This document shows, one piece after another, positions 1-8,044 of a DNA stretch of 64,000 bases. The stretch spans positions 723,001 through 787,000 of the forward strand of contig NZ_CP014335.1 in the NCBI RefSeq assembly GCF_001610955.1. Reading direction: 5' to 3'. A program made the position numbers and the translations under genes. Source of the stretch: Geobacillus thermoleovorans. Lineage in GTDB: Bacteria; Bacillota; Bacilli; Bacillales; Anoxybacillaceae. Positions within the stretch are counted from its first letter, which is position 1; each line of letters opens with the position of its first letter. Below the pieces are notes generated by a model. That model was not told the DNA's origin. It saw only the letters and a list, made by a program, of their open reading frames with translations, and ran no database searches.

Positions 1-1
1 C

Positions 2-967
2 ACCTTCTCGTTTGACCACCTGCCGAAAGGATGGTCGACTTCGATTACCGCTGAGGGGAGAACGATTGAGCAGCTGTCCGTCCGAGGCGGAAAAGAAGAA
101 GAGGTCACGTTGGAAGTGACCGTGCCGCTGGATGTCGACAAGGGGGATTACCGCTTTTGGCTCGTCGCGAAAGGGGACAGTGGTTCATCGAAATTGCCGC
201 TGCTTGTCCGCGTGACGGAACAAGGATCGTTTAAAACGGAACTGACGTCGGAACAAACGAACCTCGAGGGGCACGCGGATTCGAGCTTCACGTATGATGT
301 CACGCTGAAAAATCGAACTGCCAAGACGCAAAATTACGCGTTAAGTTCGGCGGCGGAAAAAGGTTGGCAAGTCACGTTCAAATCGGAAGGCAATTCCGTT
401 ACGTCGGTGAAGCTCGAGCCGAATGAATCAAGAGACATTACCGTAGAGGTTAAACCGCCGGAAAATGTGAAAGCGGGCACGTACAAAATCCCGATCAAAG
501 CGCAAACGAGCGATACGTCGGCTGAGCTGACGTTAGAAGCGGTCATTACGGGCACGTATGCGCTCAAACTGACGACGCCGTCAGGAAACTTAAGCACCGA
601 TGTGACGGCGGGGCATGAACGGGTGATCGATCTTGTTGTCAAAAACACCGGAAGCGCTCCACTTTTGAACATCAATATGACGGCTGACGCTCCGCCTGAT
701 TGGGAAGTGGAATTCGATCAAAGCACGATCGCCCAGCTGAACCCGGGCGATTCCAAAACAGTCAAGGCGAAAGTGAAAGCGTCGGATGAAGCGATCGCTG
801 GGGATTATGTTGTCAACTTCCAGGCGCAAACGGCGGAAACGTCGGCGGAGGCGGCGTTCCGCGTCTCGGTCAAAACGTCGACCGTTTGGGGAGTGGTGGC
901 GGTGTTGATCATTCTCGGGGTGGCCGGAGGGCTGTACTATTTGATCAAAACATACGGGAGGAGGTAA
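2..967 (+). CDS. NEW3-domain membrane-anchored protein, 5' truncated
   Basis: The frame is open from base 2, so the start lies before the window. The visible 321 residues are beta-rich repeats of the NEW3 type (about 80-90 residues each, with recurrent LNPGDSKTV and LEPNESRDI turns) followed by one C-terminal membrane helix (VWGVVAVLIILGVAGGLYYL) and a short basic tail. This predicts an extracytoplasmic domain anchored to the membrane. It ends 2 bases before an ABC ATPase gene, and the ribosome site of that gene overlaps its stop codon. It is therefore probably the surface or accessory subunit of that transporter. The substrate is unknown. Proximity to the denitrification genes allows a NosD/F/Y-like role, but nothing in the sequence proves it. 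Confidence 0.7.
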   Translation, partial: TFSFDHLPKGWSTSITAEGRTIEQLSVRGGKEEEVTLEVTVPLDVDKGDYRFWLVAKGDSGSSKLPLLVRVTEQGSFKTELTSEQTNLEGHADSSFTYDVTLKNRTAKTQNYALSSAAEKGWQVTFKSEGNSVTSVKLEPNESRDITVEVKPPENVKAGTYKIPIKAQTSDTSAELTLEAVITGTYALKLTTPSGNLSTDVTAGHERVIDLVVKNTGSAPLLNINMTADAPPDWEVEFDQSTIAQLNPGDSKTVKAKVKASDEAIAGDYVVNFQAQTAETSAEAAFRVSVKTSTVWGVVAVLIILGVAGGLYYLIKTYGRR

Positions 968-969
968 GC

Positions 970-1926
970 ATGGCAGCACCCGCTGTCATCGAGCTTGACA
1001 ACTTGTGCAAAACGTATGGCGACCATCGGGCGGTTGACCATTTGTCGCTTTCCATTCAAAAAGGGGAAATTTTTGGGCTTCTTGGCCCGAACGGGGCCGG
1101 AAAGACGACGACGATTTTGATGATGCTCGGGCTCACCGAGCCGACGTCCGGCATGGTTAGGGTATGCGGGATCAATCCAGTGCGAAATCCCATTGACGTT
1201 AAACGGAAAGTCGGGTACTTGCCGGATGATGTCGGCTTTTACCATCACATGACAGGGTTGGAGAACTTGCTGTATACGGCGGCGTTAAACGGCATTCCTC
1301 GCGCCGAGGCGGAAAAGCGAGCGTGGGAGCTGCTCGAGAAGGTGAATTTGACCGATGCGGCCCATAAAAAAGCGGGGAAATACTCGCGGGGAATGAGGCA
1401 GCGGCTCGGCTTGGCCGATGTGTTGATGAAGCGCCCGGAAGTGATCATTTTGGATGAGCCGACGTTGGGCATCGACCCTGAGGGAGTGCGCGAGCTGCTT
1501 CGGCTGATCCGCGATTTGAGCCGCCATGAAGGCATCACGGTCCTGCTGTCCTCGCACCAATTGCACCATGTGCAGAAAATTTGCGACCGAGTCGGCTTGT
1601 TCGTGGGCGGCCGATTGTTGGCCGAAGGGAATATCGAACGCCTGGCGCAACAGCTGTTTTTGCAGGATGCCTATGTCATCCATGTGGTTGCTTCGCCGCT
1701 TGACGCTTCCTTACGGTCCAAAATCGAGGCGATTCCGGGCGTCAATAAAGTGGAGCAAACGGAAGATGGATGGGATGTGTATTGCCAAACGGATGTGAGC
1801 GCCGCCATCAGCCAGACGATCATCGAATCAGGATCTTCGCTGTTCCATCTCAGCCGGCGGGATTTTGGACTTGATGAGATTTATCACCGCTATTTTGAAG
1901 GGAGGGATGTACGTGAAGGCCAGTAA
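970..1926 (+). CDS. ABC transporter ATP-binding protein
   Basis: A 318-residue cytoplasmic ATPase. Walker A GPNGAGKT lies near residue 40, the signature YSRGMRQRLGLA near 140, Walker B VIILDEPTLGIDP near 160 and the H-loop SSHQ near 195. A C-terminal extension of about 100 residues is typical of ATPases paired with ABC-2 type permeases (NatA, YtrB and NosF groups). The start at 970 follows GGAGG, which overlaps the end of the NEW3 gene. The 3' end overlaps the permease gene by 14 bases, so the three genes are translationally coupled. It should energise export or membrane remodelling by the next gene product. The substrate cannot be read from the sequence. Confidence 0.85.
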   Translation: MAAPAVIELDNLCKTYGDHRAVDHLSLSIQKGEIFGLLGPNGAGKTTTILMMLGLTEPTSGMVRVCGINPVRNPIDVKRKVGYLPDDVGFYHHMTGLENLLYTAALNGIPRAEAEKRAWELLEKVNLTDAAHKKAGKYSRGMRQRLGLADVLMKRPEVIILDEPTLGIDPEGVRELLRLIRDLSRHEGITVLLSSHQLHHVQKICDRVGLFVGGRLLAEGNIERLAQQLFLQDAYVIHVVASPLDASLRSKIEAIPGVNKVEQTEDGWDVYCQTDVSAAISQTIIESGSSLFHLSRRDFGLDEIYHRYFEGRDVREGQ

Positions 1927-2992
1927 GGAAGAGCGATGGGCAAACGATGTTTTTTCATATGTGAAAAGATGGAGCGAACGGCTGAAGGTGGGTGCGCTTG
2001 ATGAGAAGAAACGAGCAAGAGGGGCAAACAGCGCCTTTTCGGCCATTGTCAAAAAAGAACTGGCCGATTATTTGACGAGTTGGCGCATGATCATTTTAAT
2101 CGCCCTCATCTTGCTTACTTGCTTCGGCTCGCTGTATACGGCGATGACGACAATCCGGGACGCGTTGGATTCCTCGGAAGAGGCCAAGGAAATCGCGAAA
2201 GGCGCCTACTTGTTTCTAAAATTATTCACCGTCTCGGACGGAACGTTGCCTTCGTTTCTGACGTTTGTCAGCTTTCTCGGGCCGCTGCTCGGCATCGCCC
2301 TTGGATTTGACGCCATCAATTCGGAGCGGAATCGGGGGACGTTAAGCCGGCTCATGGCCCAGCCGATTCCGCGCGATTATGTGATCAACGGCAAGTTTGT
2401 CGCTGCGCTGTTGTTGAATGCTGTTTTGTTTCTTTCGCTCGGCCTGCTCGTGATGGCGTTGGGCATTTTGGTCTTGGGGATTCCGCCTACTTTCGAAGAG
2501 TTTGCCCGCATGGTCTGCTTTTTGTTGTTATGTCTTGTGTATATCGCCTTTTGGCTGAATCTCGGCATTTTGTTTTCCGTCGTCTTCCGCCAGGCGGCGA
2601 CATCCGCGTTGTCGTCGATGGCCGTTTGGCTGTTTTTCAATCTTTTCTACTCGATGATCGTGGAAGTATTTGCGAAATCGTTTTTGCAGTCTGACGCCAT
2701 TACGTCCGTCGAGCAGGCGGTCGGCCGTCAAGAGTTGGTGCTTGGTCTCATGAGATTGTCGCCGAGCTACTTGTTCAATGAATCAACAACCGCTTTGCTT
2801 TCGCCGGACGTCCGAACGCTAGGGATCGTCACGGTGGAGCAAACGGCCGGCGCTGTTGCGGCCCCCTTGCCATTCTCGCAAAGTTTGCTGCTCATTTGGC
2901 CGCAGGCGACCGCGCTCATTGCCGCCACCCTCATCTGCTTTGCGATCGCGTATTGGTTGTTTATGAGGCAGGAGATACGGGCGAGTGGGTGA
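1913..2992 (+). CDS. ABC-2 type permease
   Basis: About 359 residues. A charged N-terminal region of roughly 40 residues precedes six predicted membrane helices and one large extracytoplasmic loop between the first two, the layout of ABC-2 permeases such as NatB and NosY. The GTG at 1913 is preferred because AAGGGAGGG lies 6 bases upstream. An ATG at 1907 sits directly on that ribosome site and is unlikely. It is the membrane partner of the ATPase it overlaps. A terminator follows within 100 bases, so the operon ends here. Confidence 0.8.
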   Translation: MKASKEERWANDVFSYVKRWSERLKVGALDEKKRARGANSAFSAIVKKELADYLTSWRMIILIALILLTCFGSLYTAMTTIRDALDSSEEAKEIAKGAYLFLKLFTVSDGTLPSFLTFVSFLGPLLGIALGFDAINSERNRGTLSRLMAQPIPRDYVINGKFVAALLLNAVLFLSLGLLVMALGILVLGIPPTFEEFARMVCFLLLCLVYIAFWLNLGILFSVVFRQAATSALSSMAVWLFFNLFYSMIVEVFAKSFLQSDAITSVEQAVGRQELVLGLMRLSPSYLFNESTTALLSPDVRTLGIVTVEQTAGAVAAPLPFSQSLLLIWPQATALIAATLICFAIAYWLFMRQEIRASG

Positions 2993-3088
2993 GAAAACAA
3001 GTTGTTTGCCGTAGACGGGGCGGAAGAGATGTGTGCGCCCAACAGCGTTTCTTATCGTTCGTATGTGAAAAACGTTCTGCCAAATCGT

Positions 3089-3127
3089 GTCCGTTCCTTT
3101 TGGGGACGGGCTTTTTCTTTTTTTGGA
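3089..3127 (+). terminator. Rho-independent terminator after the ABC operon
   Basis: CCGTTCC pairs with GGGGACGG around a T-rich loop, followed by a long T-rich run at 3112-3126. Confidence 0.7.
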
Positions 3128-3129
3128 TG

Positions 3130-3169
3130 TGACAAAACCGTGACAACGCTTGTGGCAAAATGGTGACAA
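3130..3169 (+). promoter_or_regulatory. Four helically phased TGACAA repeats upstream of narK
   Basis: TGACAA occurs at 3130, 3141 and 3164, with TGGCAA at 3152. The spacing is 11, 11 and 12 bases, so all four face the same side of the helix. They end 10 bases before the Fnr box. The same hexamer occurs twice, 21 bases apart, upstream of the first fnr gene. The pattern suggests cooperative binding by a second regulator. ResD is a candidate from B. subtilis biology, but its published consensus is only loosely similar. Confidence 0.45.
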
Positions 3170-3179
3170 CAGGCAAGAA

Positions 3180-3222
3180 TGTGATCAACCTCACAAATCC
3201 GTTTCCTTCTCCTGCGTATGAT
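3180..3222 (+). promoter_or_regulatory. Fnr-dependent class II promoter of narK
   Basis: A perfect Fnr/CRP-type box TGTGATCAACCTCACA spans 3180-3195. A -10 hexamer TATGAT lies at 3217-3222, 26 bases after the TCACA half begins. This puts the box centre at about -41.5 from a start near 3229, the geometry of B. subtilis Fnr-activated promoters. No -35 hexamer is visible, as expected for an activator-dependent promoter. Confidence 0.85.
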
Positions 3223-3271
3223 GGAAGTACAAACAACGTCACAAATTTTGAAAGTTTGGGAGGGGCTTTTC

Positions 3272-4447
3272 ATGAATAAACAAAAGGCGCTGCTGCCGAT
3301 TACGACGTTCGCCATGATGTTTTCATTCGCCGTGTGGGCCGTGTTTTCGCCGCTTGCGAGTACGTTTCAGCAAATGTACGGGCTGACATCGACGCAAAAA
3401 AGCATTTTGGTCGCCATTCCGGTGCTGCTTGGCTCGATCATGCGTTTGCCGCTTGGCATTTGGACGGACCGGATCGGCGGGCGCAGGCTGTTTTCGCTGC
3501 TGCTCTTGTTTCTTGTCATTCCGCTTGTTGGCGCAGGGTTTGCAGATTCGTATGCGATGCTTCTGTTTTGGGCGTTTTTCATCGGCATGGCCGGAACGTC
3601 GTTCGCCATTTCGGTGACGTTCGTTTCCCGCTTGACTCCGCCGGAAAAGCAAGGGACGGCGCTTGGGATTAACGCGATGGGCAACTTCGGCACGGCGGTT
3701 GCTGCGTTTTCCGTTCCATCGATTGCCGCAGCGTTTGGTGTGCCTTGGGCTTTTTGGGGGATGATCATTCCGGTTGTCGTCATGCTCGTTCTCGTTTGGT
3801 TTTTCACACCGGATATGCCGAAACCGAAACAACAAAAAACGGTGCGTGAATCGCTGTCGGTATTGAAATATAAACATACGTGGACGTTGTCGCTCTTTTA
3901 CTTTGTTACGTTCGGGGCGTTTGTCGCTTTCGGCATTTACTTGCCGTCGCTGCTCGTTGACTTGTATGGGTTGACGCCAGTGGATGCTGGGATGCGCGCG
4001 GCTGGGTTTACTGTACTCGCTACGCTCGCGCGGCCAGTCGGCGGCTATCTTGGCGATAAAATCGGAGCTGAACGGGTGTTGACGTTCGTCTACGCTGGAA
4101 TGACAATCGGCGCGTTGGTGATCGCGTTTGGAATGGAAAATATTTGGGTGATGACAGCGGCTTGTTTGTTTGTGGCCGTGATGTCTGGGCTGGGCAACGG
4201 TGCGGTGTTCAAACTCGTGCCGCAGCTGTTCCCAGCCGAAACGGGCGCCGTCACCGGCCTTGTCGGCGCCTGGGGCGGACTTGGCGGCTTTTTTCCGCCG
4301 ATTGTCATGGGGATCATTAAAGATGCAACAGGTTCGTACGTGCTCGGTTTTCTGCTCCTTAGCTTGTTTACCCTTATTTGCTTCTTGCTGAACCGGCTCG
4401 TATTTGGCAAAAAAGCCGGCGAACCGGCGAACCGGTTCGCTTCTTGA
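3272..4447 (+). CDS. narK: Nitrate/nitrite transporter, major facilitator family
   Basis: 391 residues with 12 predicted membrane helices. The nitrate-signature glycine-rich helices are visible: GMAGTSFAISVTFVSRLTP near residue 100 and GAWGGLGGFFPPIVMG near 330. The intracellular A-motif WTDRIGGRRL follows helix 2. These mark the NarK/NasA branch, which moves nitrate in and nitrite out across the cytoplasmic membrane during nitrate respiration. The start at 3272 is chosen because GGGAGGGG lies just upstream. An upstream in-frame ATG has no ribosome site and overlaps the promoter. The gene is monocistronic, between an Fnr promoter and a strong terminator. The nitrate reductase genes (narGHJI) are not in this window. 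Confidence 0.92.
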   Translation: MNKQKALLPITTFAMMFSFAVWAVFSPLASTFQQMYGLTSTQKSILVAIPVLLGSIMRLPLGIWTDRIGGRRLFSLLLLFLVIPLVGAGFADSYAMLLFWAFFIGMAGTSFAISVTFVSRLTPPEKQGTALGINAMGNFGTAVAAFSVPSIAAAFGVPWAFWGMIIPVVVMLVLVWFFTPDMPKPKQQKTVRESLSVLKYKHTWTLSLFYFVTFGAFVAFGIYLPSLLVDLYGLTPVDAGMRAAGFTVLATLARPVGGYLGDKIGAERVLTFVYAGMTIGALVIAFGMENIWVMTAACLFVAVMSGLGNGAVFKLVPQLFPAETGAVTGLVGAWGGLGGFFPPIVMGIIKDATGSYVLGFLLLSLFTLICFLLNRLVFGKKAGEPANRFAS

Positions 4448-4463
4448 ATGGAATACCGTATAG

Positions 4464-4501
4464 AGAGGCTGAAAGCTTGTTTGCTTTTAGCCTCTTTTTT
4501 T
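4464..4501 (+). terminator. Terminator of narK
   Basis: AGAGGCTGAAAGC pairs with GCTTTTAGCCTCT and is followed by T7. Confidence 0.9.
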
Positions 4502-4611
4502 ATTTGGGCGTGTTTTTCTGTTATTCAATGTGAGTATGCGTTTCACTATTGTTACATGATTAAAATATATTGCTCATTATTTCACAAATCATTCAAACAT
4601 GGCTGTCTGTT

Positions 4612-4654
4612 GGTGATACAAATCACCAGGGAAGAAGTGAAAATGCCGTACGTT
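4612..4654 (+). promoter_or_regulatory. Fnr-like promoter upstream of the nirK remnant
   Basis: The palindrome GGTGATACAAATCACC at 4612-4627 is an imperfect Fnr box lying in the longer palindrome TGGTGATACAAATCACCA. A weak -10 TACGTT starts at 4649, exactly 26 bases after TCACC. This repeats the narK geometry, though both box and -10 are weaker. It implies that nirK expression was once oxygen- or nitrogen-oxide-controlled. Confidence 0.5.
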
Positions 4655-4690
4655 AAAGGTGTAAATCAAATCATCTAAGGGGGGAGAACG

Positions 4691-5045
4691 ATGAAACGAA
4701 GGATGTCTTCGTTATTGTCCGCCGCGTTAGCCGCTTCGCTTCTGGCCGCATGCAGCAACGGGGGAGGAGGAGAGGCAAAGGCGGAAAATAAAAACGGAAC
4801 AGCGGCAACTACGCAACAGTCTGCTACGAACATGTCAGCGGCGCATAAAGGAGTGAACCAAGCACCGGTGCCGTTGAAAATGGAGCGGATCGGCCCGCAT
4901 GATGTCCGCGTTGAAATGACGGCGCAAATCGGGAACATACCCGATCGTCACTCATCAGTTTAACCATGCACAAAAAGGAGCCGTCGCCATGCTGAAAGTG
5001 ACCGAAACGGGCGAAGACGACGGCTCAGAAACAAGCGGACATTAA
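4691..5045 (+). pseudogene. nirK: Copper nitrite reductase with large internal deletion
   Basis: The N-terminal 80-odd codons encode a lipoprotein signal (lipobox LLAAC), a linker, and the start of the cupredoxin domain (VPLKMERIGPHDVRVEMTAQ). The frame then breaks near 4930. Shifting by one base gives GTYPIVTHQFNHAQKGAVAM and on to a final SGH and a stop at 5045. From memory this matches the C-terminus of Geobacillus NirK, including the final type-2 copper histidine region. About 230 codons carrying the type-1 copper site and the other type-2 histidines are missing. The product would be only 90 residues and cannot reduce nitrite. The ribosome site, signal peptide and Fnr-like promoter remain, which suggests a recent deletion. 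Confidence 0.8.
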
Positions 5046-5098
5046 TGTTTCCCCATTTCCCTAAACGGGAGATAGCCGCCTAAAGCCCTATAGCTCTT

Positions 5099-5140
5099 AT
5101 TATACGGCGGTGAAAAGAAAAAGAAGTGATTCGCATCACA
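5099..5140 (-). promoter_or_regulatory. Orphan leftward Fnr-type promoter
   Basis: On the minus strand TGTGATGCGAATCACT (5140 to 5125) is followed, 25 bases after the second half-site begins, by a perfect TATAAT (5104 to 5099). This is class II geometry. Transcription would start near 5092 and run antisense through the nirK remnant. No gene on that strand is recognisable. Confidence 0.5.
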
Positions 5141-5144
5141 ATCG

Positions 5145-5197
5145 AAAAAAAGAGAGCGTCCGGCAGGCCGCGAACAACGGTCGGTCGGGCGCTCTTC
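5145..5197 (-). terminator. Terminator of the first fnr gene
   Basis: On the minus strand AGAGCGCCC pairs imperfectly with GGACGCTCT and is followed by a T-run. On the plus strand it is preceded by the orphan Fnr box. Confidence 0.75.
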
Positions 5198-5279
5198 TAA
5201 TCAGCGCGCCAAAATGGCTTGGTCGTTGCTGTGTATCGAAGGGGAACGATCAGACAGACTCCTAACTACGGTGCGCCGC

Positions 5280-5990
5280 TCACTCAATGCAACAAATATC
5301 CGGCGGACAGTCTTCGCATTGGATTTCCGCTTTCAAATAGTTTAAATCATGAACCGTAATTTTCCCCCGCCCCATCGAGATGATCCCTTTCTGTTTCAAG
5401 GCGTTGAGCATCCGATTAACGCTTTCGCGCGTTGTGCCGCAAAAGTTGGCTAAATCTTGGTTTTTCAATGCGACGTCGATCAAAATGCTTCCATCTTCAA
5501 GCGAGACGCCATAACTGTTGCAAAGGCGAATGAGCGTCGAATAGAGCGCCCCTTTTTTTCCGTTCATAATCAAATCGCGGAATTTCGTCTGTGTCCGCCG
5601 GGCATGCTTGCTCATCCAGCGCATATATTCAAAGGTAAGGGGCGGATTGATCAGCAGCTGCTGTTCCAGTTCCTCTTTGTTTATGACTGCCGCTTCGCCT
5701 GGCTCTATTACCTTGGCTGTCAACAAGTAGTGTGCATCGTTCGTAAACAGTGTCAATTCACCAACGATTTCCCCGCTTCCGCAAATGCGGAAGCACATTT
5801 CTTTTCCGTCCGGACAAATTTTGCTTACTTGCACTTTGCCAGAGAGGATCAAATACAATTCATTGGCCGGCATCCCTTCTTGGAACAAAAAGGAGTGCTT
5901 GCGCAACGGAATCACTTTTTTCGACGATTGCAGCCATGAGCGCAAGAGGGAAAAATCGCGTTTCTCCACTAGTTGGCTTTGCCGTTCCAT
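5280..5990 (-). CDS. fnr: Fnr-type anaerobic transcription regulator, copy 1
   Basis: 236 residues of the CRP/FNR family. It has an N-terminal cyclic-nucleotide-like beta barrel (residues 20-140), a dimer helix, and a winged helix-turn-helix (NFCGTTRESVNRMLNALKQKG near 185-205). The C-terminus carries CEDCPPDICC. That C-x2-C-x4-C spacing equals the three cysteine ligands of the [4Fe-4S] cluster in B. subtilis Fnr, so this is a Bacillus-type oxygen sensor and not the E. coli type. The start at 5990 is fixed by GGAGGTG 7 bases upstream; longer forms run into the promoter. It is probably autoregulated through an Fnr-like box. A second copy lies at 34074-34760. Confidence 0.92.
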   Translation of the reverse strand: MERQSQLVEKRDFSLLRSWLQSSKKVIPLRKHSFLFQEGMPANELYLILSGKVQVSKICPDGKEMCFRICGSGEIVGELTLFTNDAHYLLTAKVIEPGEAAVINKEELEQQLLINPPLTFEYMRWMSKHARRTQTKFRDLIMNGKKGALYSTLIRLCNSYGVSLEDGSILIDVALKNQDLANFCGTTRESVNRMLNALKQKGIISMGRGKITVHDLNYLKAEIQCEDCPPDICCIE

Positions 5991-6021
5991 GATTGACACC
6001 TCCATTTGTTCGGCTACTTCT

Positions 6022-6065
6022 ATTGTAAAAAACATCACAGTAAGGACAGAGTGAAAAAAATCACC
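6022..6065 (-). promoter_or_regulatory. Promoter of fnr copy 1 with degenerate Fnr box
   Basis: On the minus strand GGTGATTTTTTTCACT (6065 to 6050) is followed by -10 TACAAT (6027 to 6022), 27 bases after the TCACT half begins. Upstream at 6068-6073 and 6089-6094 are two TGACAA elements (minus strand), 21 bases apart, like those at narK. A further near-box (6081-6096, plus strand TGTGCAGGTTGTCACA) overlaps the distal one. Autoactivation is inferred. Confidence 0.6.
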
Positions 6066-6139
6066 GTTTGTCACTTTTTTTGTGCAGGTTGTCACAAATT
6101 TTTCTAACCCGGATTTCCCCTCCCATATGATACAATCAA

Positions 6140-6182
6140 TGTGAGCAGTGTCACAGCGTTTGCCTGCTCGTTTTCGTATAGT
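6140..6182 (+). promoter_or_regulatory. Fnr-dependent class II promoter of modB-moaA
   Basis: A perfect box TGTGAGCAGTGTCACA (6140-6155) with -10 TATAGT at 6177-6182, exactly 26 bases from the TCACA half as at narK. The inferred start is near 6189. Confidence 0.85.
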
Positions 6183-6214
6183 AGGATGGAGATGGAACAA
6201 AGAGAGGCTGACCT

Positions 6215-6877
6215 ATGACATCGTTTTGGTCACCGGTTTGGTTATCGATCAAAGTATCGCTCCTCGCCGGCTTGATTGTCGCGGTCTTAGGGACAGCGGC
6301 GGCGAGGCGGATGGCGCGCCGCCGGTTTCGCGGCAAGACAGTGGTGGAGACGGTGTTTATGTTGCCGCTCGTGTTGCCGCCGTCGGTCGTCGGTTTTTTG
6401 CTCGTCGTCTTGTTTGGCCGACATAGCCCCATCGGCCAGTGGATCGAAACGTCATTTCATACGACCGTACTGTTTACGCCCGGTGCCGCGGTGATGGCCG
6501 CCGTGGTCGTGTCATTCCCGCTCATGTATCAGGCGGCCAAAACCGGGCTCGAAGCGGTCGATCCAACCATTGAAGGGGCGGCGCGCATCGATGGGGCGAA
6601 TGAGCGCCAAGTGTTTTGGCATATTTCGCTGCCGCTTGCCAGACACGCGTTATTATCCGGGGCAGTGCTGTCGTTTGCCCGCAGCCTCGGGGAGTTTGGC
6701 GCAACACTCATGTTTGCCGGCAATATTCCAGGAAAAACGCAAACGATCCCGACCGCCGTCTATATGGCCATGGAATCGGGGCGAATGGAGTTAGCGTGGG
6801 CATGGGTGGCGGTCACGATCGGATTGTCATTCAGTTTATTGGTCTTTGCGACGAAACTCGGTCGTTTACGGGAATAA
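6215..6877 (+). CDS. modB: Molybdate ABC transporter permease
   Basis: 220 residues with five to six membrane helices and the inner-membrane permease EAA loop (EGAARIDGANERQVFWHISLP) near residues 120-140, which docks onto the ATPase. Length and the ending GRMELAWAWVAV fit ModB. It imports molybdate for the cofactor made by the neighbouring moa/moe genes. No modA or modC is adjacent: the gene stands alone between an Fnr promoter and moaA. The binding protein and ATPase must be encoded elsewhere. No terminator separates it from moaA (54-base gap), so the two are probably cotranscribed under Fnr. Confidence 0.88.
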   Translation: MTSFWSPVWLSIKVSLLAGLIVAVLGTAAARRMARRRFRGKTVVETVFMLPLVLPPSVVGFLLVVLFGRHSPIGQWIETSFHTTVLFTPGAAVMAAVVVSFPLMYQAAKTGLEAVDPTIEGAARIDGANERQVFWHISLPLARHALLSGAVLSFARSLGEFGATLMFAGNIPGKTQTIPTAVYMAMESGRMELAWAWVAVTIGLSFSLLVFATKLGRLRE

Positions 6878-6931
6878 AAAAAGCCGCCTGGCAACATCAT
6901 GAGGCGAACGAAACAGAAAGGAGGGAGCGCG

Positions 6932-7957
6932 ATGAGCGAGCGCAACCGAACGAACGTCATGGACCGCCTGTCCCGCCCGCTTCGCGACTTGCGGTTATCA
7001 GTGATCGACCAATGCAATTTTCGCTGCGTCTATTGCATGCCGGCCGAAGTGTTCGGGCCGAATTTTCGCTTTTTGGCGGAAGGCGAGCTGTTGACGGTCG
7101 AGGAAATGGCGCTTCTATCGGAATGCTTTGTCGAGCTGGGCGTCGAAAAAATCCGCCTGACAGGGGGCGAGCCGCTCTTAAGGCGCGATTTGGACGCGCT
7201 TGTTGCGCGGCTGTCTGCGATTCCCGGCCTGCGCGATATCGGCTTGACGACCAATGGCGTCCATTTAGTGAAATGGGCGCAGCGGCTGAAAGAAGCCGGG
7301 TTGAAGCGCGTCAACGTCAGCTTGGATGCGTTGGATGATGACATTTTCCGAAAAATGAACGGCATCGGCGTCGGCGTCACCCCGGTGTTGAAAGGCATCG
7401 AAGCCGCCCGGGCGGCGGGGCTCGGCGTCAAGGTGAACATGGTCGTCAAAAAAGGGTGGAACGACTCGCAAATCGTGCCGATGGCGGCCTATTTCAAAGA
7501 ACAAGGCATTCCGCTCCGCTTGATTGAATTTATGGATGTCGGCACCACGAACGGCTGGGATTACTCCCATGTCGTGACGAAAAAAGAGATGTATGAACAA
7601 ATCAACGCCATGCACCCTCTTGAACCGGTTGAAAAAGCGTACTTCGGCGAAGTGGCGAGCCGCTACCGGTACGCGGGCACGAACGTAGAAGTCGGCTTTA
7701 TCGCCTCGGTGACGGAAACGTTTTGCCGGAGCTGCACGAGGGCGCGCATTTCCGCCGATGGCAAGCTGTACACGTGTTTGTTTGCTTCTGAGGGCGTGTC
7801 GTTGAAAGACAAACTGCGCGCCGGCGCGGGGAAAGAAGAGCTGAAGGCGCTGATCGCCGCCATCTGGAGCGAGCGGACAGACCGCTATTCAGAAGAACGG
7901 ACGGCAGAGACAGCGAAACAGCGCCCGAAAATTGAAATGTCGTATATTGGGGGATGA
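6932..7957 (+). CDS. moaA: GTP 3',8-cyclase (molybdenum cofactor step 1)
   Basis: A 341-residue radical-SAM enzyme. The N-terminal cluster motif CNFRCVYC is near residue 30. A second [4Fe-4S] cluster motif ([10 protein letters not shown], then a further Cys in LYTCLFA) is near 265-285, and the C-terminal Gly-Gly (SYIGG) is essential in MoaA. It converts GTP to the cyclic intermediate used by MoaC. The start at 6932 follows AAAGGAGGG; the longer reading overlaps this site. It is downstream of modB in an Fnr-controlled unit and is followed by a bidirectional terminator. MoaC and MoaB are not in the window. Confidence 0.95.
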   Translation: MSERNRTNVMDRLSRPLRDLRLSVIDQCNFRCVYCMPAEVFGPNFRFLAEGELLTVEEMALLSECFVELGVEKIRLTGGEPLLRRDLDALVARLSAIPGLRDIGLTTNGVHLVKWAQRLKEAGLKRVNVSLDALDDDIFRKMNGIGVGVTPVLKGIEAARAAGLGVKVNMVVKKGWNDSQIVPMAAYFKEQGIPLRLIEFMDVGTTNGWDYSHVVTKKEMYEQINAMHPLEPVEKAYFGEVASRYRYAGTNVEVGFIASVTETFCRSCTRARISADGKLYTCLFASEGVSLKDKLRAGAGKEELKALIAAIWSERTDRYSEERTAETAKQRPKIEMSYIGG

Positions 7958-7962
7958 AGAAA

Positions 7963-8003
7963 AACGGGAGCGCTCTTTTCATAGAAGAAGCGATCCCGTT
8001 TTT
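7963..8003. terminator. Bidirectional terminator between moaA and ric
   Basis: AACGGGA pairs with TCCCGTT, with T-runs on both strands. It serves the convergent moaA and ric genes. Confidence 0.85.
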
Positions 8004-8044
8004 GGTTTATGTTTTCGGAAGTGCGAATCGGCGTCTTTCTTCCT

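Noticed and set aside
4691..4963. The nirK remnant as a genuine 90-residue lipoprotein gene
   Set aside because: The sequence right after the break continues as the NirK C-terminus in another frame, so an internal deletion explains it better.
6081..6096. TGTGCAGGTTGTCACA as the main Fnr box of fnr copy 1
   Set aside because: It lies about 73 bases from the -10-defined start; the weaker box at 6050-6065 has the right geometry.
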